A stretch of 57,970 nt of DNA from Phlegmacium glaucopus (GCA_015039465.1 MU130495.1:8600-66569); one strand, 5' to 3'. Numbered from the stretch's first letter, positions 8,860 through 20,468 are shown. A program made the numbers and translations. The notes: generated by a model from the sequence alone, not told the origin.

Positions 8860-11800
8860 TCAACAAATAAAAATTGGATCCATACACAAGAGATTATTCG
8901 ATGCAGTCTGTACAGCCTCCTCACCCAGTAATTCATAATTGACATTGTCAACATGCAAAAAGTGTTTGACATGTCTCATTACATGAGAGCCTTTGAAAAG
9001 ATTTTCGAGTTCAAAAATCTTTTCAATTGCTTGCTTGACAGAGACATCACAAGTTGATTGCTGATAAATTTGAGCAGCTCTTTCAAAAGAGTCTTTGGTA
9101 CTTGGTGATTCTTGATGAAGAAAGAAAGACAAGTGGCCAATAATAGCTGCAACTAATAGTACAAGTGAATATTGAGAGTATGCAAAAGGGTTGAATCAGA
9201 TGCTTGCCAATTCCACAGTATGTAGCATCTTTTAAGTTGAATTTGGTAGATAGGCTGGAAAGCTTGAAAAAATTGGAAGATGAAATTTAGCCACTTTTCT
9301 GCCAGTGTATTGTCAAAAGCAACACTCACAATGGGTGACATAATTTTGGAGACAGAAGCCTGTACATTGAAATTAATAAAAACTGGATAAAAAAATAAGT
9401 ACAGAGATGGAAATGAGGCAAAAGAAAATCACCAAATGATATTTTATTATAGAGATTAAAAAATAAAGTTAAGAGTAATGATACTTGCCATCTATAAGCA
9501 AAGGTATAAGTAGGTGAGCAGAGCAAAAGGCAATCAGAAATTATTGCACATACTTGCTGTTGAGAAATGTAAGTCATGGAGTAATTGGTAAATAACATTA
9601 CATGTTCAACATACATACTGTCCAAAAGATATGCCAATCAGTAAGCAGAAATGAAGATATGATTGATGCACCTACATACTGTCCAAATAGATTATAGAGG
9701 GTGATAGGATAATTGAGATTTCTCTGTGCTTGTACTTACATGCTGTCAAAAAATTAAGACCAGTTTGAGCCAGAGCAAGATGGTCTCTCACTTACCAACT
9801 GTCAAAAGAGTAAGTTAGAGTCAAGGCAGATCAAGATGGTCTTGCACTTACTCCCTGTCAAAAGAGCAAGCTTGAGCAAGGCAGATCAAGATGGTCTTGC
9901 ACTTACCAACTGTCAAAAGAGCAAGCTAGAATCAAGGCAGATCAAGACAGTCTTACACTTACCAACTGTCAAAAGAGTAAGCTAGAGTAAAGGCAGATCA
10001 AGATGGTCTCACACTTACATCCTGTCAAAAGAGTAAGCCAGAGTCAAGGCAATTCAAGATGGTCTTGCACATACCACCTGTTAAAATAATAAGTTAGAGT
10101 CAATGTAGATCAAGATAGTCTTGCACTTACCTGCTGTCACAAGAGTAAGCTAGAGTAAAGGCAGATCAAGATGGTCTTGCACATACCAACTGTCAAAAGT
10201 AAGCTAGAGTCAATGTAGATCAAGATGGTCTTGCACTTACATCCTGTCAAAGAGTAAGCTAGGGTTGGGGCAGATCAAGATGGTCTTACACTTACCATCT
10301 GTCAACAGAGTAAGCTAGAGCAGATCAAGATGGTTGTGCACTTACATACTGTCAAAAGAGTAAGCTAGAGTAAAGGCAGAGCAAGATGGTCTTGCACTTA
10401 CAGACTGTCAAAAGAGTAAGCTAGAGTAAAGGCAGATCAAGATGGTCTTGCACTTACATCCTGTCAAAAGAGTAAGCTAGACTCAATGCAGATCAAGGTG
10501 GTCCTGTGCTTACATACTGTCAAAAGAGTAAGCTAGAGTAAAGGCAGATCAAGGATGGTCTTGCACTTACATCCTGTTAAAAGAGTAAGCTACAGTCAAG
10601 GGAAATAAAAGTGATCTTTCACTTACATCCTGTCAAAAGAGTAAGCTTGAGTCAAGGCAGATCAAGATGGTCTTGTACTTACTCCCTGTCAAAAGAGTAA
10701 GCTAGAGTCAAGGCAGATTGATAGTCTTGCACTTACATACTGTCAAAAGAGTAAGGCTAGAGTCAAGGTAGATCAAGGTGGTCTTGCACTTACATACTGT
10801 CAAAAGAGTAAGCTAGAGTCAAGGCAGATCAAAATGATCTTGCACTTACCTGCTGTCAAAAGATTAAGCCAGAGTCAAGGCAGATGAAGATGGTCCTGCA
10901 CATACCAACTGTCAAAAGAGTAAGGCAGAGAAGGCAGATTAAGATGGTCTTGCACTTACCCGCTGTCAAAAGAGTAAGATAGAGTCAGTGCAGATCAAGA
11001 TGGTCTTGCACTTACATTCTGTCAGAAGAGTAAGCTAGACTCAATGCAGATCAAGGTGGTCTTGCACTTACATACTGTCAAAAGAGTAAGCTAGAGTAAA
11101 GGCAGATCAAGGATGGTCTTGCACTTACATCCTGTTAAAAGAGTAAGCCACAGTCAAGGGAAATAAAAATGATCTTTCACTTACATACTGTCAAAAGAGT
11201 AAGCTAGAGTCCAGGCAGATCAAGATGGTCTTGTACTTACTCCCTGTCAAAAGAGTAAGCTAGAGCAAGGCAGATCAAGATGGTCTTGCACTTACCCCCT
11301 GTGAAAAGAGTAAGCCAGGGTCAAGGCAGATCAAGATGATTTTGCACTTACAGACTATCAAAAGAGTAAGCCAGGTTCAAGGCAGATCAAGATGATTTTG
11401 CACTTACAGACTATCAAAAGAATAAGCTAGAGTCAAGGCAGATCAAGATGGTCTTGCACTTACAGACTATTGAAAGAGTAAGGCAGAGTCAAGGCAGATC
11501 AAAATGGTCTTGCACTTACAATCTGTTAAAATTTCAGGTAACAAGTAATATAACATAATGATCACTCTTCACACACATACTGTCATAATATATGTTAGTC
11601 CAATGTGTTCAGCACTAAATGCTCAAGATAACACTCTAGTGACTCTACACAATCAATCAGCCATCAATTCCTTCTTTAGTCTTATTAAATACATACCACA
11701 ACTTGTGGAAAATATCTCAGAACAATTGCCATGAAATATGCCCAATTTCCTTCACTCTTCTTAAAATATCTCAATAGAGCTGATTCCTTCTCATTCAAAA

Positions 11801-12923
11801 GTCTAGGAAATATGTTAATGTGGGAATTTGAAAATACCATGGTTCCCAACCTTTTAATCCCATATTTAAAACACACCTCAACATTGTTTTGCTGTGTTGA
11901 AAGAAAGAGCTGTTGTAATTCTTCACTAGACAGCACAGCTGTCGTTTTTTCAATCAAATCTTTACAATCACCTCCAGGTTCATGCATCTCTACAACACAA
12001 TTAGCCAAATAGTTGTTAAGAAGTATAACACTTACTTCGAAATACAACATATGCCTTTGGTGGATATTTAAACTCTTCAAACCGTTCATGAATACTCTGT
12101 TGAAAATCAGCCCAAGCTTTTTGCGGAGCTTGTTGCATTGCCTCAGATCTGCTGTTACCTTCCTTGATGAGTTGCTTAATTTTAGCAACATCAAGGGAGT
12201 CAGTCTTGGTCCACAAAACAATCACTGGTACTTCACAGGATTATCCATCTGATCCCTTCACAGTAACATATTGATAAGATGACACGTACCAAGCCCTGTC
12301 CCACATTCATTGAAAAACTTCTTTTCTGCTGCCGTGATTGGTCGGTCATCACTCGTTGGAATGCAGTACCTACCCGATTCATTTTTTTCTGTTAAGAAAT
12401 TCGTTCTCGAAAGGCGAGTACTAACACACCAAATTGCATGAAGCTGCTCATCCACTTTTTTTGCCTTCGAACGCCCCTTAATGAACTCCTGTACCATCCT
12501 CAACTCCTGAGCACCACCGGCTTCAAAACCATGGGAATCGTGAAAGATAAAACCAGGGTTGCTCTCAAATATCATTTGATTCTGGATGTCATGCTTTCCA
12601 CGCTGCGGTGTGAGGATATTAATTGAACTATAACCCAATACTACAGGAACTGCCTACCCCCATCGATGGATCAAGGGCCGAGGACTCGATCTGAGATCAT
12701 GAGAATGGATGTCAGTATCTGGTATGAACCTTCACCATATACTTACCGTTTCACCATTCGGACTGAGGATCGTAGGCTCTCCTGTAGCGTTGCAGAGTCT
12801 TCGCAGGATTGTTGTCTTGCCTGCGTTGGCTCGCCCGATCACGAGGATACGGAATCGAGTAAACTTTGCTTGCAGTCTCCGGATCTGCTCAGCAGTGAGT
12901 TGGGGTTTCGATGAGGTAGACAT
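8860..12923 (-). CDS. G-domain GTPase gene with a microexon array
   Basis: Exons: 12923-12747, 12690-12658, 12602-12430, 12369-12290, 12230-12036, 11989-11697, then 38 three-base exons (separate entry), then 9359-9330 and 9262-8860. All introns are GT-AG apart from one GC-AG, and phases match. G-domain motifs are complete: P-loop GRANAGKT (residues 30-37), G3 DSHG (92-95), G4 TKTD (162-165). This is the AIG1/septin-like G-domain type (Walker A GxANAGKT) expanded in mushroom fungi. The C-terminal exon encodes a hydrophobic helix (LVLLVAAIIG) and a helical tail, so membrane anchoring is likely. I start at MSTSSKP; an upstream in-frame ATG at 13016 exists. One oddity: the tail is linked only if a run of four T (9184-9187 complement) is read as three, so there is a frameshift or base error late in the gene. 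Function is unknown; relatives are suspected of recognition or stress roles. Confidence 0.8.
9489..11696 (-). repeat. Array of 38 three-nt exons and 39 introns
   Basis: On the minus strand, units of about 56 bp each hold a donor (mostly GTAAGTGC), a branch-like CTAGCTTAC, an acceptor (TTTTGACAG) and exactly three bases before the next donor. Triplets with first plus-strand base: TAT 11577, ATT 11520, TCT 11464, TCT 11408, TCT 11352, GGG 11296, GGA 11241, TAT 11185, GAT 11129, TAT 11072, AAT 11016, CGG 10960, TTG 10906, CAG 10850, TAT 10794, TAT 10737, GGA 10683, GAT 10627, GAT 10571, TAT 10514, GAT 10458, TCT 10402, TAT 10346, ATG 10296, GAT 10241, TTG 10187, CAG 10131, GTG 10075, GAT 10019, TTG 9963, TTG 9907, GGA 9852, TTG 9796, CAT 9740, TAT 9676, TAT 9615, CAA 9554, ATG 9489. 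None is a stop. Inner introns are 47-62 bp (22 of 37 are 53 bp). Flanking exons end and begin in phase 0. Whether all are spliced is unproven. Confidence 0.9.
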
Positions 12924-13019
12924 TGCGAAAGACGCTCTCGTTGATGGGAACGACGATAAGGAGTACACACGGTCAAGTCCAAGTTGACTCCAAGTACATT
13001 GTGACTCTGTCACCAATAT

Positions 13020-14750
13020 GGCCCATGAATAATACTAGGGTAACTATCACGGTAGTCAAAAAAAACTAGGCACCTAATAGTAGCTTCGTGGGTAAGATGT
13101 AAGTAATTCGCAGGACCAATGTCTGGCAGGAATTTTCTCTGGACTCGAAAGTATCAGAAAATCTCTTCTCGCAACATTGTTGATATGCCGCCCGCTCAGG
13201 CTATATGTAGCAGCAACCCCAGAGCCTCATAGTAGAGTGACCAGAGAAGTGGACGAGATTCGACTGGTGACATAGGTAGGATGTCTCGTTCGTTTTATCA
13301 AACACTTCTTGTTTTAGTCGTCGATTAAAAGTAGAGTTGAGTTGGCCTCAGCTTTTATAACCTTTCAACCAAAAAATATATTTGATTATTTGTGTAAAAT
13401 TCAAATTTCTATTTTAATTGTCATGTTTTCATCTGAGTCGGCAACGCCCTGCATTGATTATCGCTATACGTAAGGCGGATAGTAGCACCGGGTTCACACG
13501 CTTTAGTTGGAGGCAAGAATTGTAGCGGCTCGAGGAGTTTTTCTTGATACTATATTATAGTCAGAAAGCGTTTGATTTTATAAGGAAAAAAAAGAGAGAC
13601 CGTCAAAGTCCTGTAAGTGCATCAACATCAGCTGTTGTTTGCGAAGGTGGGCTGAGACTGCTACAGACAGATTCAGGACTCGGAATGAACAATTTCTTGA
13701 GAGGTCATTATAATTAGTGTTGATGGGTCAGGAAACGGAGCGCACTTGATTGTACTAGATGCAACGCCACTCCTCTGAAATTTTGTGCTTGTGTTTGGTG
13801 AAAGGAAAGACGTTAGCTAGAGGATATTCCAAGCTGCTCTCGGCTTTGAGACCATCTGTAGGCTGAGGAGAAAGCAAGGAGAAAGGCGATAATTTCTTCC
13901 AGTTGGCGACTGAAAATTATCCTGTCGAGACAAGTGTTTGGAAGCCCACGCCACTGTCATGACTCATGTTGGTGAACACTGGCTATGTGAAGCTCAGCTT
14001 TGTGTGATCGCTTCGATAGATCACCGGATTCGACTAGTGGGGGCCTTGGACGAAAGCATCGACGGGGAGAGGTAACGCACTTCTCTACTTTCTCCAATTA
14101 GACATAGCAGGTGCCTGGACACGATCCTCAACGGGAATCTGTAGTATATAAATGCCGTACATGCAATTCCTTGCCAATTCCTTCTCGAGCAAATTGGCAA
14201 ATCATGTTACGTCGCTCGACACTAAGAGAGCAATAAACCCCATTTATTCTTGTTATTCTTGGATGTTTTTCCGCCATTGGAATATAATTGAGAATCGACA
14301 GAAACCCGTCAACAGATGAACACGGCAGAACCTCGCAACAACCTCGCCGCCAATGTATTAAAGTGACTGAAACAGATTAAAAAAGTCATTTACTCATAAG
14401 AAGTTGATAACGATACAGTGACTCATTATTCAAATAATAAAAAGCAATTCAATGAAAGATTTATCACGAGAGTCAAAAATACGTACGAATGTTTGATTTT
14501 TTCTTTCTTTAGGTCAGAAAATACACTTCTAGATCTGAAAATGTTTCCATGATATCCTTCAGAAATTGACAGAATCGAAAAAAAAAAAAGAATTACAAAA
14601 AATTTGAAAAAAAATTTGAGAAAAGTTTGTCTGTCTACATAAGAACCTGATTGTTTGTTGTTTACATGCCAAAAAGAAAAACGAGAGCCCCCTTTCCCCC
14701 AAAAAGCTATATATAAAAAGTAAAGGAAAACCTAACAGAAAGAAAAAAGT
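13020..14750. other. No gene recognised
   Basis: Upstream region of the GTPase gene followed by AT-rich sequence. A TATA-like AGTATATAAATG at 14142-14153 is not followed by a recognisable coding frame. A/T-rich runs at 14540-14640 precede the 3' end of the convergent TM gene. I see no RNA gene or repeat here. Confidence 0.5.
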
Positions 14751-16012
14751 TTAACTTAAAGATACAAATTTTACAGGTTGCGGATATGTCCAAGGTCCTT
14801 CTCGTTCACCATCGCTCCTGTTTTGTGATGATGATGATGATGATGACGATAACAGAGTTTCGCGTCGTCCATCCTGTACCGCTGGCAGAGATCTGGAGGT
14901 ATGTCGAGGTAGTGACGTTTCACGGAGAGGTGCTTCGGGAATAGTCGTAAGTTGATTTTTCAACTTGGAACTCGGAACGGCTGAATGCCGAATCGTGGAT
15001 GAAGAAGGCCTCGTCCGTCGTGCCCCATATCCATTATTCGTAACTGAAGTGACCTCTGTTGGTATCGAACGAAATCTAGCATTTCTACCCCGTGGATAAC
15101 TCGAGTGAGATGTTGCTGGTATTGTGGTATTATTGGACATTTGCGGAGTATCGGGAATGCCTCGGGGAAAGTCGTAGTAGTCATCGCCGCGTCTTTGCCG
15201 CCGACGTAGGAACCACCAGATGCCGCCTATCACAAGGAGACCAAAGACCGTACAGACGACTCCCAAAGTAACGGCCAGACCCTTCCTGGACGAGTTGCTG
15301 GAAGCGGTATTTGTTGTTGGAGCAGAAGTTGAGGAAGGCAGGGTAGATATTGAGGAGTCGGAGGTAGATGATGACGATGACGATGATGATGAAGAAGATG
15401 ATGATGAAGGTGAAGATGGTATGTCGTCTGCATCTAGGACCGTATACCTGGATAAATGTTGTTAAATTTTACCAATGTTCGAAAAAATGATGAGAGAAAG
15501 TGTTACATACACCAATGTGTCCATGATTGCAAGAGTTTCACCATCCCCTACTGACACCAACAAAGTATGTTGCGTATTCGCAAGATCAGTCTGGCTCCAA
15601 ACGACACTGGATACTACTACTTCTGGACCGTTGTTCCTAAGAGGGACGTCGTAATCTCTCAAATCCAGAAGAACAGGTGGGAAATCATCAAGAGCCACTT
15701 GAGTAGTAACTGAAAAAGTCCACAAAGGCGAATAAAAGTAAATGGCAACTCCTATCGCGCGAAAAAAAAAAAAAAAGAGTGAGAAAAGATTTCACGAGGC
15801 ACAAAAAACGAACCAGTAAACGTGAATGAAGCTGTAGCAGTGGGGTCAGAGGTGATCATATGTCGTCCACCCGCGTCTAACCTGTCAGGAACGGATTGAA
15901 TCCAGCTGGTAGGTGGCTGGTAGATTATGGAAGGGTCGTTATCGTCAACAGTCACATTATGGATGGCGTTTACCGCCAACAGGAAAGCAAGATACAGGAT
16001 GATAAAGGGCAT
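14751..16012 (-). CDS. Secreted/single-pass TM protein, ectodomain family
   Basis: Three exons, 16012-15814, 15751-15511 and 15447-14751, joined by 62-63 bp introns, give 378 residues with no breaks. Residues 1-16 (MPFIILYLAFLLAVNA) are a signal peptide. An ectodomain starting with NVTVDDNDPSIIYQP and containing GVAIYFYSPLW and SQTDLANTQHTLLVSVGDG follows. Next come a Ser-rich stalk (about 25 Ser), a single TM helix near VTLGVVCTVFGLLVIGGIWW, an RRRQRR stop-transfer patch and a low-complexity cytoplasmic tail. The layout is that of a large, unnamed mushroom family; a carbohydrate-binding-like ectodomain is my inference from its beta-rich look. Three intact paralogues lie at 37137, 40451 and 44203 on the plus strand, with the same intron positions, but this copy is far from that cluster and more divergent. 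Confidence 0.85.
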
Positions 16013-16479
16013 CGCTAGTGCGACGTCGATGGCAAGCTTTGAGTCAATTGACTTGTATCATGTCCTAGTCCGTCGTAGCTCACAAGCAAGGACCACTTCC
16101 AGGGACGGTGGGAAGAGTTGTTTACCCCGTGTGCCTTTTTGATGGCTGGGCGGACTAACAAAGCACCGATGTTTCCCCACCACATCGACGACCGTCCAGA
16201 GCAAAGAATTTTTCATTGACGATATAATACCAGCAGACCTTGGAACACATAGATTCAACGTAAACAACCGAAACACAATAACTTGACAATGACATTGATA
16301 ACCATCACTCAATAAGACACAGCTCAAATGAGGCCAAAAGGCAAAGTCTATCTTGTGTGTGTTTATTTTTAAGGATCATATAAATAACCTTTCTTTCGAT
16401 CAAGGCTTGCAAGGTGGTGTTATCGAAATTACCTGGGCCCTGGGGGCTGTAGGGACAACAATGCCATTGTCAGCTCTTT

Positions 16480-17720
16480 ATATCTTCCATTGTGAGATTT
16501 GATTGATTTGCCCAGTGAGATGAGTCCTTCGAAGAAGGAGAAAAAGTTGTATCAGGGATGTCATCTCTATCACGCACTCCGGGACTTTCCAATCCAAGCG
16601 TAACTCCATTGGTGTCGTTATTGCCGACACACCTTGATAAAAATTCAGTATCGACAATTAAGTTCAAGTCGTACGTGGGACATCAAACATTTAAACCTAG
16701 CTAATTTTTGATCAAGACAGAAAGGCCGGTACTGGATTGGAAAGTGGCGTATCACCATTGTCTAGCAACAATCCCTGCGGTTATGTGAGGTAAGATATGC
16801 ATTTCATATACAGGTGGCTTCTTTTTCATTGCGCAAAGAATGATTTATCGAAATCACCTAGGCCTCAATGCCGCTGTCAGTTCTCTATCTCTTCCATTGA
16901 AATTTGGTTGACTTGTACCCGTGTGGCAGTAAGATGAGCCTCCGAAGGAGAAAACTTGTACCAGACTCTCATTTTGTCGTGTACCTTTGAGACTTTTCCA
17001 ATCCAAGCGTAACTCCATTGGTGCTGCTATATATTGCCGACACAGTCTTCTCACCTTGATACAATTCAGTGCTAATTTTGTCGACAAGCCCTACTATTAA
17101 GTTCAAATGGTACGTGGCACATCAAACATTTAAACCTTAGCAAAATTTTGACCAAGACAGAAAGGCTGGTACGGGATTGGAAAGTGGCGTATCACCATAG
17201 TCTAGCAACAATCCCTTCAGTGATGACGACGATCGATACTTGAGGTAAGATATGTATTTCATATGCAGATGGCCTGCTTTTTCATTACGCAAAGAATGAT
17301 TTATAAAGTGATATATTCAGAGCTGGCATGGCCATCACTGGTTCTGCTTCAGTAGATGCGGCAAAGAAATGCACATAGATATGCGTCGCTCCGGAGACGG
17401 ACCAAGGAAGGTAAAAATATTCCCATACATTTAAATCCAGAAATTTTTGGATCAAGAGAGAAAGGCCGGTACGGGACTGGAAAGCGGCGTATCACCATAG
17501 TCTAGCAACAATCCCTGCGGTTATGTGAGGTAAGATATGCATTTCATATGCAGATGACCTTCTTTTTCATTGTGCAAAGAATGATTTATGGAGTGATATA
17601 TACTCAGGAGCTGGCATGGCCATCGCTGGTTCTGCTTCAGTCGATGCGGCAAAGAAATGCGCGTGGATATGCGTCGCTCTGGAGACGGCCCAAGGAAGGC
17701 AAAAATATTCCCATATACAG
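16480..17720. repeat. Tandem duplication of a ~300-430 bp noncoding block
   Basis: Blocks recur: TTTCCAATCCAAGCGTAACT at 16587 and 16993; an AAGACAGAAAGG-CTGGTAC-GGATTGGAAAGTGGCGTATCACC type segment at about 16713, 17153 and 17453; ATGCGGCAAAGAAATGC at 17356 and 17645, followed by GGAGACGG. At least three partial copies with about 85-95 percent identity by eye. No intact gene; the short ORFs are not conserved between copies. Confidence 0.7.
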
Positions 17721-17739
17721 AGTTTCAAGCTACAAGATC

Positions 17740-19014
17740 TAAAGGAGTAAACTCTTAATTGACAATATGTTGACTTGGATACTTACTAGAGTCGAAATCA
17801 TGATGAATACTTGTACTGTGGACAACCAACCTTCATTTTTTTGGTGTGGTCGCCATATCACCGCGTTGAGATCAGCTGCATGATACGCTTGAAATGAGGC
17901 GATTAGCATGAATTTTGCTGTTCGATGGAACGCTGATGGAAATGAGGAGATTAGCATGAATTTTGCTGTAAAAAAAAAAGCAATGACCCATCCAACCACC
18001 AAAATATAAAATGACCGAAGTCACCGCAGCTGATTTTAATAAACTGTGATATAACATAGATCAAAAAAGCTTCAAGTTGAGCCCATACCTCGCAATGATA
18101 CCTTTACAGAATGTAAAATGACCGAAATCACGGCAGCTGATTTTGATAAACTGTGATATAATATAGATCAAGAAGCATCAAGTTCACCGTGATGCGTCGA
18201 TGAGCCCATACATCGCAATGACACCTGTACAGAATGTAAAACGACCGAAGTCAATTTCTGGATGATGACACGGTGGTCACACGCGTCACGTATTACCGTA
18301 ATGATCATAGGCAGAAGTTAGAACCAACAACCATCTCTAGTCTTGCCTTCTCAAGGTTTCTTCTCCACCCGAATATCAGTGTCTTGATGAGGGTGGTTCC
18401 GGCGACTACAGAAACTTCCAGAAAGTTCAGAGGCTGTAACATCAAAAACAAAGATTGATCACATCCTGGTCCTGATATCTGGATGACATCCTCACTGATG
18501 GGACGACAACACCTTGATCAATGTCACCAATTCATCTTCGGGTACCACGGAACTTGCAAAGCTTTGATACGTCGCCCTCAAGTATTCATTTGTTGGTTTC
18601 ATGACCGATGGGAACTGAGAATCGTGATGGATTCTAACCTGTAGCAGAAATGATGGTTTTTCACTGACAGATTTCAACAAAGGAAGCTTAATCTGTCTCA
18701 CAATGACACTAGCGCTGGACTTCTCGGCCTAGTTTTCAAAGTTGAGAAATTCCGACTTCAAGTCTCACGTTTATCCGAAAAAGAACAATGCGCTACCATC
18801 TTTCTTCTCAAATCAATCAACTAGCTGTGTATGTATACATGGGGATGCGGGACGCGGTCTCATTGACAGCATCAGTTTGTTCTTGACCATCATTGGGAAC
18901 ATCAAGGTTTATTTCAGACGTTAGATTTGAGATTGATGCTGGAGTCATATATAAAACTTGAAGAAAGGACAAGACTTGGGCCACTAGATCAAAAGCGACC
19001 TTATGTTGTTTGCT
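17740..19014. other. No gene; ~115-bp tandem repeat at 18003-18255
   Basis: The sequence AAAATGACCGAA-TCAC-GCAGCTGATTTT-ATAAACTGTGATATAA occurs at 18003 and 18114, with the start of a third copy (AAAACGACCGAAGTCA) at about 18238. A shorter direct repeat GATTAGCATGAATTTTGCTGT occurs at 17901 and 17951. The rest (18256-19014) holds only short ORFs with no support; the last part is the upstream region of the 7-TM gene. Confidence 0.6.
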
Positions 19015-20260
19015 ATGCGGCACCGGCAAGAACTTGAAACATGGTTTATTGGATTATGTCTCGAAGGCTTCTTCTTCGGTATGACCATCTGTTCTAGTCG
19101 TTACCTCTGCTGAAGTAGTCCAACATTATCTCGGCCTCAGGACTTTATTCTGCCATATTCGCCTTGTATTTACTCTACCGGGCATCGACAGAGGGCACTG
19201 ACAAGACGAAAAATGTCATTTTCTATTCTCACTGTGCTCTGTATGTTTTATCTTTTGTTGCTTTTGCCTTCGACATAGCATCTTTCATGATCACAGTAAG
19301 TAAACCATTCCGTCCCTGATAATATCAATATTCTTTGCACTAATCAGTTGTGTAGTCTTGCCCGACAGCGCCCAATAAACTAGCAGAGTACTACCTTTAT
19401 GTGATTTCAATCACAATATACGGCTGCTGCGACTTCATCTCTCAGTCTATCCTAGTACGCACAAACTATGGCCTATCATTTATTCTATTCATCCAAACCT
19501 TTCAAAGATCTACCGCTGCTGGGTTGTGTGGGGTTGCAATATCTATGTGGTGATAATTCCTTTAATCTTAACATTCGCATTCTTACGTGAGTTAGCTTAT
19601 CCTCATTCACGACTAGTAGCTGACTTCAACTTATTGTCCCCCAGCTATTTGGCTATCCCATATCGGCTCAGTGTACATGATTGCACATCACGAAACGTTC
19701 GAGTTAAAGATTGCTGACTGGGGGTGGATCGTACTTCCGACAGGCCTCAGCATGTCCCTAATCGTGAATGCTTTCGTCACGGCCTTAATCGCGTTCAGGA
19801 TCGTCAAGATCTACTGTGAAATCAAGCCCACCTTGCACGACAGAGCTCTAGGCGGGAGAAAACTTCGTTCTGTCATATGCGTCATAATCGAATCTGGAAT
19901 GGCATTGTTTGCCTTTCAAATGGTTATGGTCGTGTGTCATTTTGCGCCGACGGACTCGAGCGCTATCGATGACGCTGTCAACCTGGTTATTGGTACCCAC
20001 CAAATGCTAGTTGTGAGTACATTGTTAGTTCTTATTCTCCTGATAACGTAGTGATGGGCGATGGGCCTTGGCAGGGCATAACGCCTACAATCATCCAGCT
20101 ACGGGTCTTGATGGCGTTGTCTGACCACGACGAGAATTCCACGGCTGAAGCTGCCAGCCTCAGTTTGTTCTTTGCGTCTGGCGACCCCGATCCAATTCCG
20201 AAAATGCCAAGAAGTATTGTGCACCTGGAGAGCAGAGAAGATGGTATTGGTTTTCGATGA
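19015..20260 (+). CDS. Seven-TM membrane protein of a basidiomycete family
   Basis: Six exons, 19015-19078, 19141-19295, 19356-19454, 19508-19586, 19645-20012 and 20075-20260. Introns are 53-62 bp with GT-AG ends and compatible phases, giving 316 residues without a break. Hydrophobic helices appear in order: FIGLCLEGFFFGLYSAIFALYLLY, CALYVLSFVAFAFDIA, YYLYVISITIYGCCDFI, IYVVIIPLILTFAFL, GLSMSLIVNAFVTALIAF, VICVIIESGMALFAFQMVMVV and LVIGTHQMLVGITPTII. The IYRCWVVWG motif between TM3 and TM4 is the hallmark of a large unnamed mushroom membrane protein family, sometimes called GPCR-like. The tail ends in a charged, Ser-rich segment. I chose ATG 19015 because it is the first in-frame Met before TM1. 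No ligand or function is known to me. It appears intact and is the only copy in the window. Confidence 0.85.
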
Positions 20261-20468
20261 AGGAACGATATTTATATTATAGAGAAATGAATGTATACTT
20301 AAAATAATGATCCCGTCGCAGTCTTGGAAAAGGCGGTATAGTACACAAGATCCTATCAATACGACACAAATCCAGACAGTCCAGCTCCGTTCGGTCAATC
20401 CTAGTAGATTGTATTAATTACAGTGTTCACTGGCCCATCTAGTCCATTTTGAAATTTAGAAACGTAGG

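Noticed and set aside
9326..9637. 103-residue minus-strand ORF at the lower edge of the array
   Set aside because: It runs through predicted introns in a frame that does not connect with either GTPase half.
9489..11577. CRISPR-like look of the ~56-bp direct repeat array
   Set aside because: The variable parts are only 3 bases, the host is a fungus, no cas genes are present, and each unit has full splice signals on one strand.
12666..12987. Two plus-strand ORFs of 82 and 92 residues
   Set aside because: They are antisense to the P-loop exon of the GTPase gene and have no features of their own.
15230..15465. His/Leu-rich and Asp/Glu-rich ORFs
   Set aside because: They are shadow frames of the poly-Ser stalk in the TM gene at 14751-16012.
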